A stretch of DNA of 64,000 nt from Cantharellus purpuraceus (GCA_025174535.1 JALBUN010000010.1:186001-250000); one strand, 5' to 3'. Shown: positions 21,464-33,045, numbered from the stretch's first letter. Translations and numbers: made by a program. The notes: generated by a model from the sequence alone, not told the origin.

Positions 21464-23380
21464 ATGCCTGGAGGAAGTACTGTCACCGCTTTCTTTGCAG
21501 AAGATCCATTCGATGGCCTTGAAGAGGTACCTTCCAGCAGACCCTGGCCCGTCAGAGTCGCCAGCGACGACGACCACGACGCCACCTCTAAATCATGGGC
21601 ACCGGCATCAGACTTTATAACACGCCCTAGCTTTGGCATCGCAGGAGAGGATCTGGAGTTAGACCTCGTCTATTCTCCAGAAGACGACATATACCACAAT
21701 ACCATGGACGCATCGTCCTCGCCAGCAGCCGCATTTTTGTCCGCATTCACATTACCACCACCGCCACCACCTTCTCATTCAGAAGACACCATCGCAGGCT
21801 ACGTTCTGGGCGCTACCATTGGAAATGGTGGTTTCAGCACCATCAAGCTGGCCACCGCTCCCTCTGGCGGTATCGTTGCCGTCAAGATCGTCCGACACAC
21901 CGCCTTCAACACTCTCCCACCCCGCGAAAAGGCTCGACAGCGCTCCCGCCTCTCTCACGAAGCTCGCGTGTGGGTGTCTCTATCACACGAAAACATTTTG
22001 CCATTGTTCGATTCTCATCGCACCCCCGAAGCGACATACCTCATCACATTATACTGTCCCGCAGGATCGCTGCTTGATATTTTAAAAAGAGAAGGCACGC
22101 CCGCGTTGGAACAGACCGACGCGGGCTGCATGTTTCGTCAGATCGTCAAGGCACTGCGATACTTGCACGAGATCATGGAGCTCGTGCACGGAGACGTTAA
22201 GCTGGAGAATGTCCTCGTCGATGAGAGTGGCGTATGTCGACTCGCTGACTTTGGCCTCACACGGCGCATTGGCGGAGACTCAAGCCAGGTGAGCAGCGGT
22301 GAAGACGACGAGGACGAGCCGCGCGACCGCAGCAAGAGATCAGGCACGTCCGCGCTTCCTGTCCATCTCTCGCTCATGCGCCATGGTCCCCAGCGCCATC
22401 GCAATTCCTCGCCGTTTCCCGCCACTGTGACACCGCCCACGCACCCGGACCACTCGTTTTTACCTGGCTCGCTGCCTTACGCAGCGCCGGAACTGCTGCT
22501 TCCACATACGCAGTCCATGGAGGCGGTGAACGGACACAACCGTCGGCCAACAGCGCACCCCGCGCAAGATATGTGGGCGTTGGGCGTGTTGCTCTATACA
22601 TTGTTAACTGGCATGCTACCGTTTCGTGATCCTTTCGAACCACGATTGCAAATGAAAATATTGAGAGGTGCGTCTGATGGTTGGGTTTGATATGAAATAT
22701 TAAGTAATGTTCTGGGCTAATATGTAGGTACTTATGACCCTCCCCCCGCGATTGGCCCTCTGGCAGAGTCAGTGCTGAAAGGATGCCTGGAGCGCAATGT
22801 GGGAGAGCGATGGACTATTGCGATGGTGGACGATGCATCGTGGGGGATTGGGTATGGAAATGTGGAGGTTGACCCTGTAATTTGTGAGGAGCAGCGGGCG
22901 CAGTCGCAGTCTCAAGCAAGGGCACGGGCGCGGGGCATGTGTCTTGAGCTTGGGGGGCTACTGTCGCCAGCGAGAGGGTGTGATGAGGAGTTGCTAGTGA
23001 GCATGTCGTCGTGCTCGCTGGTATCATCGGTAGGAATGCATGCGATAGGTTCACAGTCACCAATACCGCGTGGAAGGGCGCGTGGAAGGAGAAGGGACAG
23101 AGCGGAGGATGTGCGTAGTCAGAGCCGGAGTCCGAGTCCGAGTGTGGCGCCGCGGACTCCGGAGGATGATGACTCTGAAGCGGTGATGTATTTTTCGACA
23201 AGGCAGCGGGGACGGGGACGGGGGAATCAAGGGGATGTGCAGATTGTATTGGAGGATGATGAGGATGGAGATCTAGGTGCCAGTGGAGATGCGGATTCAA
23301 GGGAGGGAGAGGAGAAGCGGGAAGAGAGGCGGGAGGGGAGTCGTTCGAGAAGGTGGTCGTTGGATTCGCTGGCGCGATGA
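21464..23380 (+). CDS. Serine/threonine protein kinase
   Basis: Two exons, 21464-22667 and 22728-23380, 618 residues; an in-frame ATG at 21368 would add 32. The kinase domain spans residues about 105-445: glycine loop IGNGGFSTIKLA, VAVKIV lysine, LVHGDVKLENVL catalytic loop (HGD instead of the usual HRD), ADFGLTRR, then about 70 extra residues rich in Ser, Asp and Glu before PYAAPELLLP, and DMWALGVLLYTLLTGMLPF. The loop Asp, Lys and Asn are kept, so it should be active; HGD kinases lack the Arg that reads activation-loop phosphorylation. The tail has many Arg/Ser pairs (SQSRSPSPS, SRSRRWS). It resembles fungal regulatory kinases, but no orthologue is named. Confidence 0.9.
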
Positions 23381-24901
23381 TGGTAATGGGCGTGAAGGAG
23401 TGGTGGTTTCTCTGTTGAAGGATATATTTTCCGGCTTGTGGCTGGACGGTGGGTAGATGGGCCGATGGAAGGGAGAGGTGCTCTGAGGAAGGCTATAGTC
23501 GATGGTCCTGATCTGGATGGATTTCAAGGACCAGGAGAGAGGACGCGATGAAATTGCGAGGCACAAAACCGTCGACCCGCGATACGGCCAAACAAATCGC
23601 GAATATAGAGTCAGACGACTGCCCGGCGCACCAATGGGTCCTTGTCTTTGAACCCTGGTGCGATTATGATGCTGATGAGACGCTTAATCTCTCTTTTCAG
23701 TCTTGCATTAACCATGAGCGCCCTCTCTTCCTCTATTTGTCGAATCTCCCTTCATCTCTTGTGGGCTAATAGCCTCCGTGGGTCCTATTGTTACCATCAT
23801 TTCGCCGTCACCTCTCATCATTGTTTTGCTGTGGTGTTTTCGTCGCTTTGGCTCTGGTCCATGTCCCATATCACTTGTCCTGTTCTATGTTTTGGATTTT
23901 TACCATATGTACAGTGCGTATTGTGCTCGAGTCTGGTTCATGCGTCATCCTGTTTGTGTTATTCTGGATCTATCTATAGTTGTTTTTGTGTTCTATTCTG
24001 TACAATAATGTGTTTATTTGGCATTCTGATTATATATAAACCTGATACGGGTTTTCTATCATGGTGGAGTGTATATGCGTGAGATGCGTTAAATAGCTGG
24101 CCATTCGGAAGAGAAACGAAAGCGAGTCGAGTCTCGGGTCGTTTGGTGATTGGTGCCGGGCTGTAAGCTTTGAGATAAGAAAAAATTGGAGTGAGTGCAT
24201 CGGTATTGGTAGATTCGTGACGGAACTAGGGACTTTGCACCGCGCGGTGAGTGATTCGGAACTTTGGGGGTGTTGCCACTGAATCCTATCGAAGCTATGT
24301 ATCATATAGCCCGAGGGTGACAATGAGTCCGGAGACAAGAGACTAGAGATAGAGACTGAGATGATATGATAGGACGATGTCGGACACCACCCGCCGGGCA
24401 TCCCGAGGTTGACTTGGATATTCGAGCTCGACTCCAAGTCCGAGTGTGAGTTCATGCATTGTACCTTCCACCACTTCCGTTGATCACCTTTCAAAATTTT
24501 ATGCATATCAATACGTGTATCGTAGGTGCGAGTTGAACACCCTCTCCATGTGTATATGGGCGGCCGCTCAGACAGCTCAACTGTCATGAGCTAGAACTGT
24601 TACTACCCTCCAGCACTTCTATTGATCATCTTTCGAAATTCCATAATCAGAATGTGGATCATAGATGTCTGCGTGATCTTGTACCTGAAATTCTGTGCTT
24701 GGCTGTCTATCAGATGGTCCAACGGGTTTTCAACGAGGTGCCTTTGTCGCTTCGCGTAGCGAGATTAGTGCGGCCATTGTTGAACAGCAGTGTATAATGC
24801 GAGAAAATCCAAAGGTAGTTGATTAGATAGCACAGCGTTACCCATTTCAATCATTTTGCTGTCAAACATGCTGACCCTTTTGAAAATTTAGGCGCCCCAC
24901 T
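23381..24901. other. Intergenic region downstream of the kinase
   Basis: Likely kinase 3' UTR followed by sequence with no gene recognised. Two related segments (about 24467-24530 and 24606-24670) share a CTTC..TTGATCA..TTTC.AAATT pattern, an old short duplication. Frames here (146 and 185 codons) lack conserved motifs. Confidence 0.5.
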
Positions 24902-25175
24902 TGTCACGACTCACGAAAGTCCTCTATATTCTATAGTGAAAATAATAAACTATGGGGTTCGATGTAGAGTGTGAACTGGTTTTGGATTTTGGGATCTGGG
25001 ATTCGTGGGAGTAGAAGATGATACAGGACGTTAGAGTCTGGGGCAAATGCTCATAACTATGGCATCGTACCTGGGATCCGTGGGAGTAGAAGATGAGTCT
25101 CCCACGGATCCTCCCGTCTACATGAACACCAAACAAGACCAAAGTGATTGGTCATTGTCGCGTCACTCTGCAACA
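24902..25175 (-). repeat. 3' LTR of the second copia element
   Basis: 274 bp with ends TGTCACGACT and CTGCAACA in plus orientation (TGTTGCAGAG to GTCGTGACA on the element strand). It is preceded on the element strand by a purine tract complementary to 25176-25184. A 24-bp segment (GGGAGTAGAAGATGA..) is duplicated within it. The left boundary is inferred from the TG/CA rule only. Confidence 0.65.
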
Positions 25176-27840
25176 CACCCCCCTGACGCGACGCGTTTCT
25201 ACTGTATTCCCATCGATAACCTATGTCGTTCCATCGCGGAAGGGCCTTGTTCGGCGCGTCCGCGATCATATCTCTCGTTGGTAGATACTTGACCTTTAGT
25301 TCCCCATTCGCGACTTTGTCCCGTAGCCAAAAGTACCGTAAATCTAGATGTTTCATTTATCCATGATGCTCTGGATTTCAGGCCACTGATAATGCCGATT
25401 GGTTATCCATATTCAGGTCCGTTGGTTTGCCTCCATTGACGTCCATCTCTGTGAATAGTTGTTGCATCCAGACGGTCTATGTCTCTGTGGCTACCGCCAC
25501 CACATACTCAGCTTCAGTAGTCGATAGGGTATGGTCTGTAACTTGCTCCCCCATCTGATCGCACCACCACTGAATTTTAGGATGTACCCTGATGTTGATT
25601 GTCCATTATCTGGGTCACTGCCATGATCTGCATTGCCCCATACCTCCAATGCTTGGTGTGGGGCACCCAGTGCATATGTGAGCTTCAGTCCAATTGTGCC
25701 CTTCAGGTAACGAAGCAAATGCTTTATGGCCTGCCAGTGCACCTTGCCTGGGTTTGAGTTGTATCTTGCCAGGTGGCCAACTGCATATGATATATCAGGT
25801 TGCATTGTGATTGCCAGGTAATTCAGTGCTCCGACCACATTCAAGTAAGGTATTTGTTCCATTCTTGCCTTCTCCTCCTGATCTTTTGGTCCATGGCAGA
25901 GCTGAGGTGAAGACTGGGGAGCATTGGGGTGGTAACAGGTCAACAGTCTGCCATATTGAATTGGTTTAGAATTTCCTCAATGTACTGCTGCTGCGATAGC
26001 TTCAATGTTTTACATTCTGTCATACTTGATCTCAACCCTAAGGAGACTCATGATGGGGCCTAGATCCTTCAGTTCGAATGTATCCGCAATGCTCTGTTTG
26101 ATGTGGTCAAGCTCTTGCTTTGAGTTTGAAACCAGCATCAGGTCATCAACAAAAACAGGTATGATGATTTTGGTAGTCTTGTGGTTCATATGTATATGCT
26201 TGAGTCAGATTGAGGAGGTTTAAATTCCATACCTTCCAAACACTTCCATAGCCTATCATACCAGAGCCTCCTGCTCTGTTGCAAGCCATAGAGCCCCTTT
26301 GGAGCTTACAGACCTGGTTTGGCCCACCATGGTGATATCTTTTGGGCTGCTCCATGTATTTATTTGTGTTCTCTTTGAGGATTCCATTCATGTAGGATTT
26401 CAAAATATCTATTGATTTGATATATGCTCCTGATATTGTGGCTTGTGCTAGGATGGCCCTGAGCATTGCCCATTGTGCTGTGAGTGCAAACACTTCATTG
26501 AAATCTATACCAGGTTGCTGATTATATCCTAGTCTCACCTTGTACTTCTCAATAGACCCATCTGAATTGAGCTTTATTTGGAACACCCCCCTGCACCCAA
26601 GAACCTTCTGATTGGGTGGCAACTCCACTAATTCCCAGGTACCATTGTCCAGTTGAGCTTGTATTTTGGCATTGGTTGCTTTCCACCACTTCTTGGCATC
26701 CAGGTGCTTCATCACTTCATAATATGTGTGTGGCACTCACTTGTCCTTAATACCTTGTAGGCCATTTCAAGACCTTCAGCAATTGTCTGTATGTTGTCAT
26801 CACCACTTTCTTCAGGGATGGGGCCATCACATCCTCAGCACATCTTTGGGCATGTGCCTGGATCGTGTAGCAACCAATAGTCCACCGAGGGATTGGTACA
26901 TGTTATCTGGGTCAATCTGTGGATTTGTAGTGGTTCTGTTATGGGAGAAGATGGTGAGCTTTCAGCTTGTGTGGGAGGTGGCATGTAATTGTGTTCTGGA
27001 CTTGGTGAGTGGTCAGGTTGCAATTCTGGTGGTGCATCTGATGTCTGTGAATCAGGTGGATCCAATGGATGCTGTGGTTGGGGCATCCATGTGCTTGTAG
27101 CTAGCATTAGGGGATGCATTTCAGGGGTGAACTTGAGTCCAGGAAATTCTGATTCATCAAATATGACATCCCTTGAGATGATGACTCTGTTAAGGTCTGG
27201 GAACCTGTGTTTAAAAGGAGTAACTGGAGTTTGGATGCTAGTGATAAAGGGGAAGGCACTTTACTGTTCCAGTTCAACCAGAGACAGAGTGGGCAATAAC
27301 TATTGAGTTGGATTGAGTGGACTTGGCTTCAACTTGTGTTGTGCCCCCTTGGATCATTGGTCCAATATTTCAGAGTTTGGAGGTATGGAGTTGGATCAAG
27401 GATCCAGAGTTTGACTTGTCAAGAAGGGACTTGTCAAGAAGCTAGCAACCAAGAAGTTGATGGGGTGAATCTTAGTTGATATATGAACTACTGTAACATA
27501 CAGAGAATAGCCCATATAAGTATGTGAAGAATTGAATGATAAAACTAAAAGTGATAGAACAATAAGATATGGAGTACAACATGGAAAGGAGTTTGGAGTT
27601 CAGACCCAAGTCCAAACTAATACTAAGCAATATAATAGACGGCAGTTTGTTGTAACCCATAAGAAGAAACTACTTATAAAGAGAACAATAATGGAGTTTG
27701 GGGTTGATAGACATGGAGATGACAGAGGTGGAGATGGACTTGGTGTTACAGGATGTAACAGACTTGCTTAGCATCTGTAACCATACAATGCCACCCCTTG
27801 TACCCTTCCTTGAACCCTGTTAAGTGCTGGACATGGGAAT
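25176..27840 (-). pseudogene. Ty1/copia pol remnant (integrase tail, RT, RNase H)
   Basis: Minus-strand order: an integrase tail segment (KGYKGWHCMVTDAK style, near 27835-27765), then after an inserted LTR RFPDLNRVIISRDVIFDE, an acidic-proline linker, and RT (26736-25940) with WKATNAKIQAQLDNGTWEL, the palm FNEVFALTAQWAMLRAIL, VDILKSYMNGIL and FVDDLMLVSNS. RNase H follows (VGALNYLAITMQPDISYAVGHLARY, LEVWGNADHGSDPDNGQSTSGY, MKHLDLRYFWLRDKV), ending before the 3' LTR. Stops and an RT frame break make it inactive; gag, protease and most of integrase are missing. Confidence 0.85.
27212..27761 (-). repeat. LTR of family F (reverse), inserted in the copia remnant
   Basis: Aligns with the reverse complement of the element B LTRs from its AATAACTGGAG segment to its TGTTACATCC terminus, ending GGATGTAACA at 27761. 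The first 30 or so bases of the LTR are missing at the left, and no duplication can be seen there. It separates two adjoining parts of the copia integrase tail. Confidence 0.75.
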
Positions 27841-28209
27841 TTGGAGACATAACTGGAGTTGGTGCTAGTGAAGAATGAGAAGGGACTTTACTGTTCCAGT
27901 TCAACCAGAGACAGAGTGGTGCAATAACTATTGAGTCAGATCAGGTGGACTTGGCTTCAACTTGTGTGTTGCATCCCCTTGGATTGTCAGTCCAATATTT
28001 TGTAGTTTGGAGGTATGGAGTTGGATCAGAGATCTGGAGTTCGACTTGTCAAGAAGCTAGTGTCACATCCTGTATAACCTAGCCCAACCTCCTACTCCAT
28101 GTCCATCAACTCCATCTCCAACAATTCCAAACTCCATTCATTGTATTTTTGATAAGTAGTTTCCTTGTTATGGATTACAATAACCATCATCTTTTACATT
28201 GATTAGTTA
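27838..28209. repeat. Mosaic of two family F LTR fragments in opposite orientation
   Basis: 27838-28068 matches family F in reverse; at 28071 it switches to the forward LTR start (TGTCACATCCTGTATAACC) and runs to the mariner insertion. A head-to-head joint of this kind suggests recombination or two independent insertions. Confidence 0.65.
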
Positions 28210-28211
28210 TA

Positions 28212-28426
28212 CAGTGACTCAAAAAACTGTTTCAATGTTTGCTTGTTTTGACTTTACAGTGCCATAACCTAACAAATAAATTTGGTAAAATATCCAAAAT
28301 ATTACCATATATAGTAATGCATCTTATCTTCAAGACATTCATTGAATTATGTTGATCGGGTGTGATCTGATAGAGATATGGAAACATTAATCTGGTCATA
28401 TCATTCAAACAGTTTTTTGACTGACA
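28212..28426 (+). repeat. Left terminal inverted repeat of the mariner element
   Basis: Matches the reverse complement of about 30203-30417 with a small indel (the right arm has an extra AATGCATAT step). The outer CAAAAAACTGTTTCAATG motif occurs again, inverted, at the inner end of the arm, so each arm carries two facing copies of the putative binding site. Confidence 0.88.
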
Positions 28427-28440
28427 GATTATAGATACTA

Positions 28441-30051
28441 TTAGTACTTTGTATAGCCTCCTTTGGCTTCTACTACAGCAGAAATTCTTCTAGGCATACT
28501 CTCAATTAGTCCTTGACATACCTCTACTCCTATTTTTCCCCATTTATCTTGTACTCTCTCCCAAAGTTTCAAAATTCCCTGAGGGGATGTCTCATACTCT
28601 GCTAGCCTTCTCTTCAGGTGATTCCACAGGTATTCAATGGGATTAAGGTCTGGTGATTGTGCAGGCCATAGGAGGACTTGGAAATTATGGTCTTTGAACC
28701 AGTCTTGAGCCTTTTACAGATGTGTTTTGGATCACTGTCCTGTTGAAAGATGATGCATGGAGTCTTGCCATAATATGAAAGGCTGCGTTGGAGTTCATCC
28801 TCCAGAATCTTGATGTAAAGGTCTCCATCCATCCTCCCATCTATCTTGCATCCATCCCCAACTCCCTCCCACAGCATACAGCCCCATATCATCAAGGATC
28901 CTCCTCCAAACTTCAGGGTTCCCTCCACTAATCAGTCACTCAATCCCTCTCCTGTCTTTTTCCACACCCATTTCTTGCCATCTGCCCCAAGCAATTGATT
29001 TTGGTCTCATCTGACTGAGCAACCTTCTTCCAGTCCTCCAAAGTCCAGTACTGATGACTTATGGCAAAGTCTAGCCTCTCCTTTCTGTAATGGTGGGTGA
29101 GCCCTGGCCTTTTCTTCTTCACCACAGCCTTCATTCCAACTCTCTTCAAGCCAATCCTCACTGTTTGTGTTGAGAGAGGTTGGTTGATGACATCCTGAAG
29201 TGCTTTAGTGGCCTGGACAGCATTTTCAGCTCTGCCAGAGCTAATAAGACAAAGAGCATGGTGAATATTAGTATCTGAAAGTTTGTTTGGACAACCACCA
29301 GGAGGCTTTGGAAGATGGGATGAGTGTTTAGAGTGTAGTCTGGAGATAGTAGCATTGGATACACCTGTTAAATGCTGAGATTCTATTGAAGTTTCAATGG
29401 GGTAACCGGAGTTTGGATGCTAGTGATGAAGGGAAGGGGACTTTACTGTTCCAGTTCAACTGGGACAGAATGGGGCAATAACTATTGAGTTAGATCAAGT
29501 GGACTTGGCTTCAACTTGTGTTGCACTCCCTTGGATTGTCGGTCCAATATTTTGGAGTTTGGAGTACAAAGTTGGATCAAGGATCTGGAGTTTGACTTGT
29601 CAAGAAGGTACTTGTCAAGAAGCTAGCAACCAAGAAGTTGATAGGGAAAATTTGGTCGATATACGAACTACTGTAATAGACAGAGAGTAGCCTGTATAAG
29701 TATGTGGGGAATTGAATGATGAAACTAAAAACAATAAGACAATAGGATGGATATGAAGTACAACATGAAAAGGAGTTCAGAGTTTGGATCCAAGTCCAAA
29801 CTAAACTAAGCAATATAAAAGAAGAAGGTTTGTTGTAACCCATAAGAAGAAACTACTTATAAGGAAAACAATAATGGAGTTTGGGGTTGACAGAGGTGGA
29901 GTTGACGGAGAATGGAGATGGAGATCTGGAGATTGGACTTGGTATTACAGGATGTAACAACACCAGTCTGGGATGAGATTTGATAGCCTGAGATGCCTGA
30001 ATCAAGGAGGGAAAGGATATGAGTCTGTAGAGAGGGAGACAGAGGCTTCAT
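28441..30051 (-). pseudogene. Tc1-like DDE transposase, broken
   Basis: N-terminal helix-turn-helix MKPLSPSLQTHILSLLDSG and GYQISSQTGV (30051-29965), then the insert, then SNATISRLHSKHSSHLPKPPGG, a second DNA-binding part (VRIGLKRVGMKAVVKKKRP), and the catalytic core: SDETKIN (first Asp), QQDSDPKH (second Asp), SPDLNPIEYLW (Glu), a DD34E arrangement. The tail is IESMPRRI and EAKGGYTKY with TAA at 28441. Two single-nucleotide frameshifts (near 28725 and 28975) and a TGA in the GLSD-LVEG segment add to the LTR insertion. Confidence 0.9.
29366..29959 (-). repeat. Solo LTR, family F, inside the mariner transposase
   Basis: 594 bp in reverse orientation, TGTTAAATGC to GGATGTAACA, flanked by ACACC at 29361-29365 and 29960-29964. 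Excising it with one ACACC rejoins the transposase at QTGV-SNATIS. The family matches the LTRs of element B, so that family was active after the mariner insertion. Confidence 0.93.
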
Positions 30052-30415
30052 GATGATGTAGAGTAGATCAACAAGTTGTTATGGTCTATTTGGCTATTGT
30101 TCAAGAATCATGTGACATAAAGGAATCATTATATGCCAAATACGCCACAACAGGTACTGTCTGGAGGTCCACAAAAGCAGATCCTCAGTTACAGATCAGC
30201 CAGCCAAAAAACTGTTTCAATGATATGACCAAATGTTTCCATATCTCTATCAGATCACACCCAATCAACATGATTCAACAAATGTCTTGAAGATAAGATG
30301 CATTATATGCATTACTATATACAGTAATATTTTGGATATTTTATCAAATTTATTTGTTAGGTTATGGCACTGTAAAGTCAAAACAAGCAAACATTGAAAC
30401 AGTTTTTTGAGTCAC

Positions 30416-31390
30416 TGTATATGTATCTACAGCATTCCCTTATGGAATGCTACTTCTTGGTAGCTATATATGCCCATGGTGTGCATATATACAGTCATAA
30501 TATAATCAGTGGACTCAAGTATACATGTGGGTCCATGTGTAGTAGAACAACTTAGATTTAACCACACCACTGTTGCACATAGCACAACTAATAAACCTTG
30601 GTTGAGTTCTGTGTTGGTGTGAACTAAGTCACACATCTTACACATTTTTGAACTTCCACAGGAAGAATCAGTTGATTCTTCCTTCTTATTGAAGTTTTCT
30701 AGCCAGTGCTAGAAAACCAGCTGTTGCTGGTGTACAGATGTATACCAACCCCTCCAGTTGCTCACACAAGTGAGCAACTAGTAAACTAACTTAGTTAGTC
30801 TACAGAAGCAGAAGAGAAGGAGTCATCATAATGATGAGTCAAAGCAGAGCAAGTTGTGCTGGTAGTGCCCAGGACATCATAAATGATGAACAGTGGCACA
30901 TAGCCAGCAGTAGAAGCTCCCATGAAGGGGAGCTAGATCCTAGATAGGGACTTCTCATCAGAAAGACTCTAGGAGAGAGTCATTGCAGTCATGAGACCAC
31001 ACAGATGATTGTACAATAGATCGTCTGTCAAACAAGAACCTCTTGTCGAGTGGTTCTTTAGTAAGAAAAGAAACAAGGAGACAGCTGGGAACTGCCTCCA
31101 ACATTCCTAAAGGGAAGGAATGTGCTTGAGAGATGAGCACAAGTAGAAGTAGCAATACTTCTATCAGGGCATTGCACAGCATGGAGCAGTATGAAACTCA
31201 CCGGTCAATTGCAAGATTGACTGAGCAAATCATGTGCAATCAGCATGAGATGAAGAGCATTAGTGAAGCTAGTGCTCAGGCAGCCAAGATGGCCACCATA
31301 GCGGAACATGCTGCCACCACTATGGGGCAGCAAATCACAGAGCTGGGAACAATGTTAAAATTGCTCCAAGAAAGCTCTGAGCAACACAAG
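30416..31390 (+). mobile_element. Fragment of element C: LTR, leader and gag start
   Basis: 30416-30642 aligns with the element C LTR (family G) and ends TTACA; 30643-31390 aligns with the leader and the start of gag (frame STSRSSNTS, RSIARLTEQIM, MGQQITELGTMLKLLQESSEQHK). It stops where an LTR of family H begins. It keeps many of the short inverted repeats seen in the full copy. The left edge abuts the mariner end. Confidence 0.85.
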
Positions 31391-31888
31391 TGTATGGGAA
31401 CTGGTTTTCCCTGAAAAGATCTTGTTTATGGTCCTGAAATTGTATATTTTCGCTTTATGGCCATAAAATATCAGCATATACATGCTGCTTTGTCTTGATT
31501 TGGGGTCATTCAAATATTCTCTATTTTTTCATATTTTTTTTGGGAATTTTCCATGCAGAAATGGAAACACAAATGTATTGTCCTGCTGGGTGAAGTTTTG
31601 GACCCACATGGACCCACAAAACTTCGCAGATGTCAGCAGTTTCAAAGTCAGCAGAGTCACCTGATCTACTGACTCATTTTCAATCACATGACTCATTTCA
31701 ATCTCTGACCCAATCTGATTACCGTTGCCAGTAAATACTCAATATCTTGGCAACCACAGCTCCTCCTGACTCCATTTTTGGTGGAGCTTTCAATCAAAGC
31801 TGTGCCTACCCATAGCTGTGCTGATCAGCGTGTGTAATGGGGTATTTCCCAAGTTATTTGAGTAATAGTGACTCATGCTATGACTCTT
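31391..31888 (+). repeat. Fragment of LTR family H
   Basis: Begins TGTATGGGAACTGG like the complete solo LTR at 51102 and aligns for about 500 bp, including TGACTCA motifs. It is cut at 31888 by an LTR of family A. The 5 bases before it are ACAAG; the other side is lost. Confidence 0.85.
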
Positions 31889-32553
31889 TGTTATGACTAT
31901 ATTTATTAACACTCAGATCCCTGCACACATAAAATCTATACTCTATATGGAAACCATCACGTCTCCAATTATCTGTCTGATTGTCACCGTCAATCTCGCC
32001 CATCTGTCTCCAGTTCCGATTGATGCATCAGCATCACCATAGGAACCCAGACATCCATCCCTGTCAGACTTGGACATACTCATGTAAGGCTGTCGGCCTT
32101 GGAGACCCATCACCGGAGTAATTATTATTAGATTTCAAATATGTATTCAAGTTGCCCGACTGGGGACTTCATTCCCCAGTTTGAATATTGAATCACGCCT
32201 AGTTCCTAAGTCCAATCCTAACTATCTAAGTTGTACTCTGTCTCCAAAGTCTCAGACACTGGTATTAGTGAGGGCACAGCACATAAGCTGAAGCCAAGTC
32301 CATTCCGACCTCCACGATGTACCCTGATTCCCACTCCAACTCCAACCCCAACTCCAACCCAATCTCCAACCCAATCTCCAACCCAATCTCCAACCCAATC
32401 TCCAACCCAATCTCCAACCCAATCTCCAACCCAATCTCCAACCCAATCTCCAACCCAATCTCTGACCCCCAATTGGACCTAGTGCATAACAGTATATTTG
32501 AACTGCCATACTCACTCCTACCAATGCCACAATCCACTGCCAATTCCGAATGC
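31889..32553 (+). mobile_element. LTR of family A with the start of its gag leader
   Basis: 31889-32491 is an LTR (TGTTATGACT to GTGCATAACA) of the element A family in forward orientation, with about ten copies of a 12-bp repeat (TCTCCAACCCAA) at 32355-32462. 32492-32553 matches the element A leader and the first gag codons (MPQSTANSE), so this is the 5' end of a second family A element. It is cut by an LTR of family D. Confidence 0.88.
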
Positions 32554-33045
32554 TGACGAGCCAGGACGCATCGAGCTCTGACAGTCCAACTCCACCAGCG
32601 TCTTTTCGTATCAAACTTTTAAATAGTGCCACAACTCCCTCTCCACCTCAGTCTCTAATTCTAGCCATTGATCGTCACTCATGTTTCATCGCCATCAATC
32701 ATTATCAGCCTTCAATTCACACCGATCCTTTCATCATCATTCACATGGCTTCCAATTCTATTCCCCTCTCTAACATCTCTTCTAATAATACATCACACTG
32801 GTCTCTGGACACAGAGGACTATCAAAAATACACTGAGCTCCATGGGCATGTTAAGCCACCTCCACATGTCAACATACTTCCAAAACTCTTTCAATGTCCA
32901 AGATCCCTACCATGTCTCTCTTATGCCATTGGTGATCCTCTTTCATGATTCTGTTGAACCATATACATTCCTTGGCATTTCGCCTCTATATTGTAACACG
33001 GATAGAAGAGTTGAACGTGAGGTAGAATTTCAGTCACCATCGCTG
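32554..33045 (+). repeat. Truncated LTR of family D
   Basis: Begins TGACGAGCCAGG and aligns with 44596-45090 until the ACCATCGCTGAT point. The 5 bases before it are AATGC. Its 3' two thirds are missing. Confidence 0.85.

Larger units (their letters stand above)
28212..30417 (-). mobile_element. Tc1/mariner transposon with long terminal inverted repeats
   Basis: Ends are CAGTGACTC and its complement GAGTCACTG, flanked by TA (28210-28211 and 30418-30419), as in all Tc1/mariner elements. Length without the inserted LTR is about 1.6 kb. The inverted repeats are long, about 215 bp (28212-28426 and about 30203-30417), and hold the transposase binding sites. The transposase gene lies on the minus strand and is broken. 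Confidence 0.93.

Noticed and set aside
23642..24082. 146-codon hydrophobic plus-strand frame
   Set aside because: T-rich 3' flank of the kinase gene; no start context, no conserved motif, overlapping frames equally open.
24030..24587. 185-codon minus-strand frame
   Set aside because: No recognisable domain or splice structure and low-complexity composition; treated as chance.
27190..27212. LTR start at TGTTAAGGTCTGGG
   Set aside because: These bases code for the conserved copia segment FPDLNRVIISRDV on the minus strand; likeness to the LTR end is chance, and the true LTR sequence begins further right.
32355..32462. CRISPR-like or satellite array
   Set aside because: Units are 12 bp with no spacers; it is an LTR-internal minisatellite, and the organism is a fungus.
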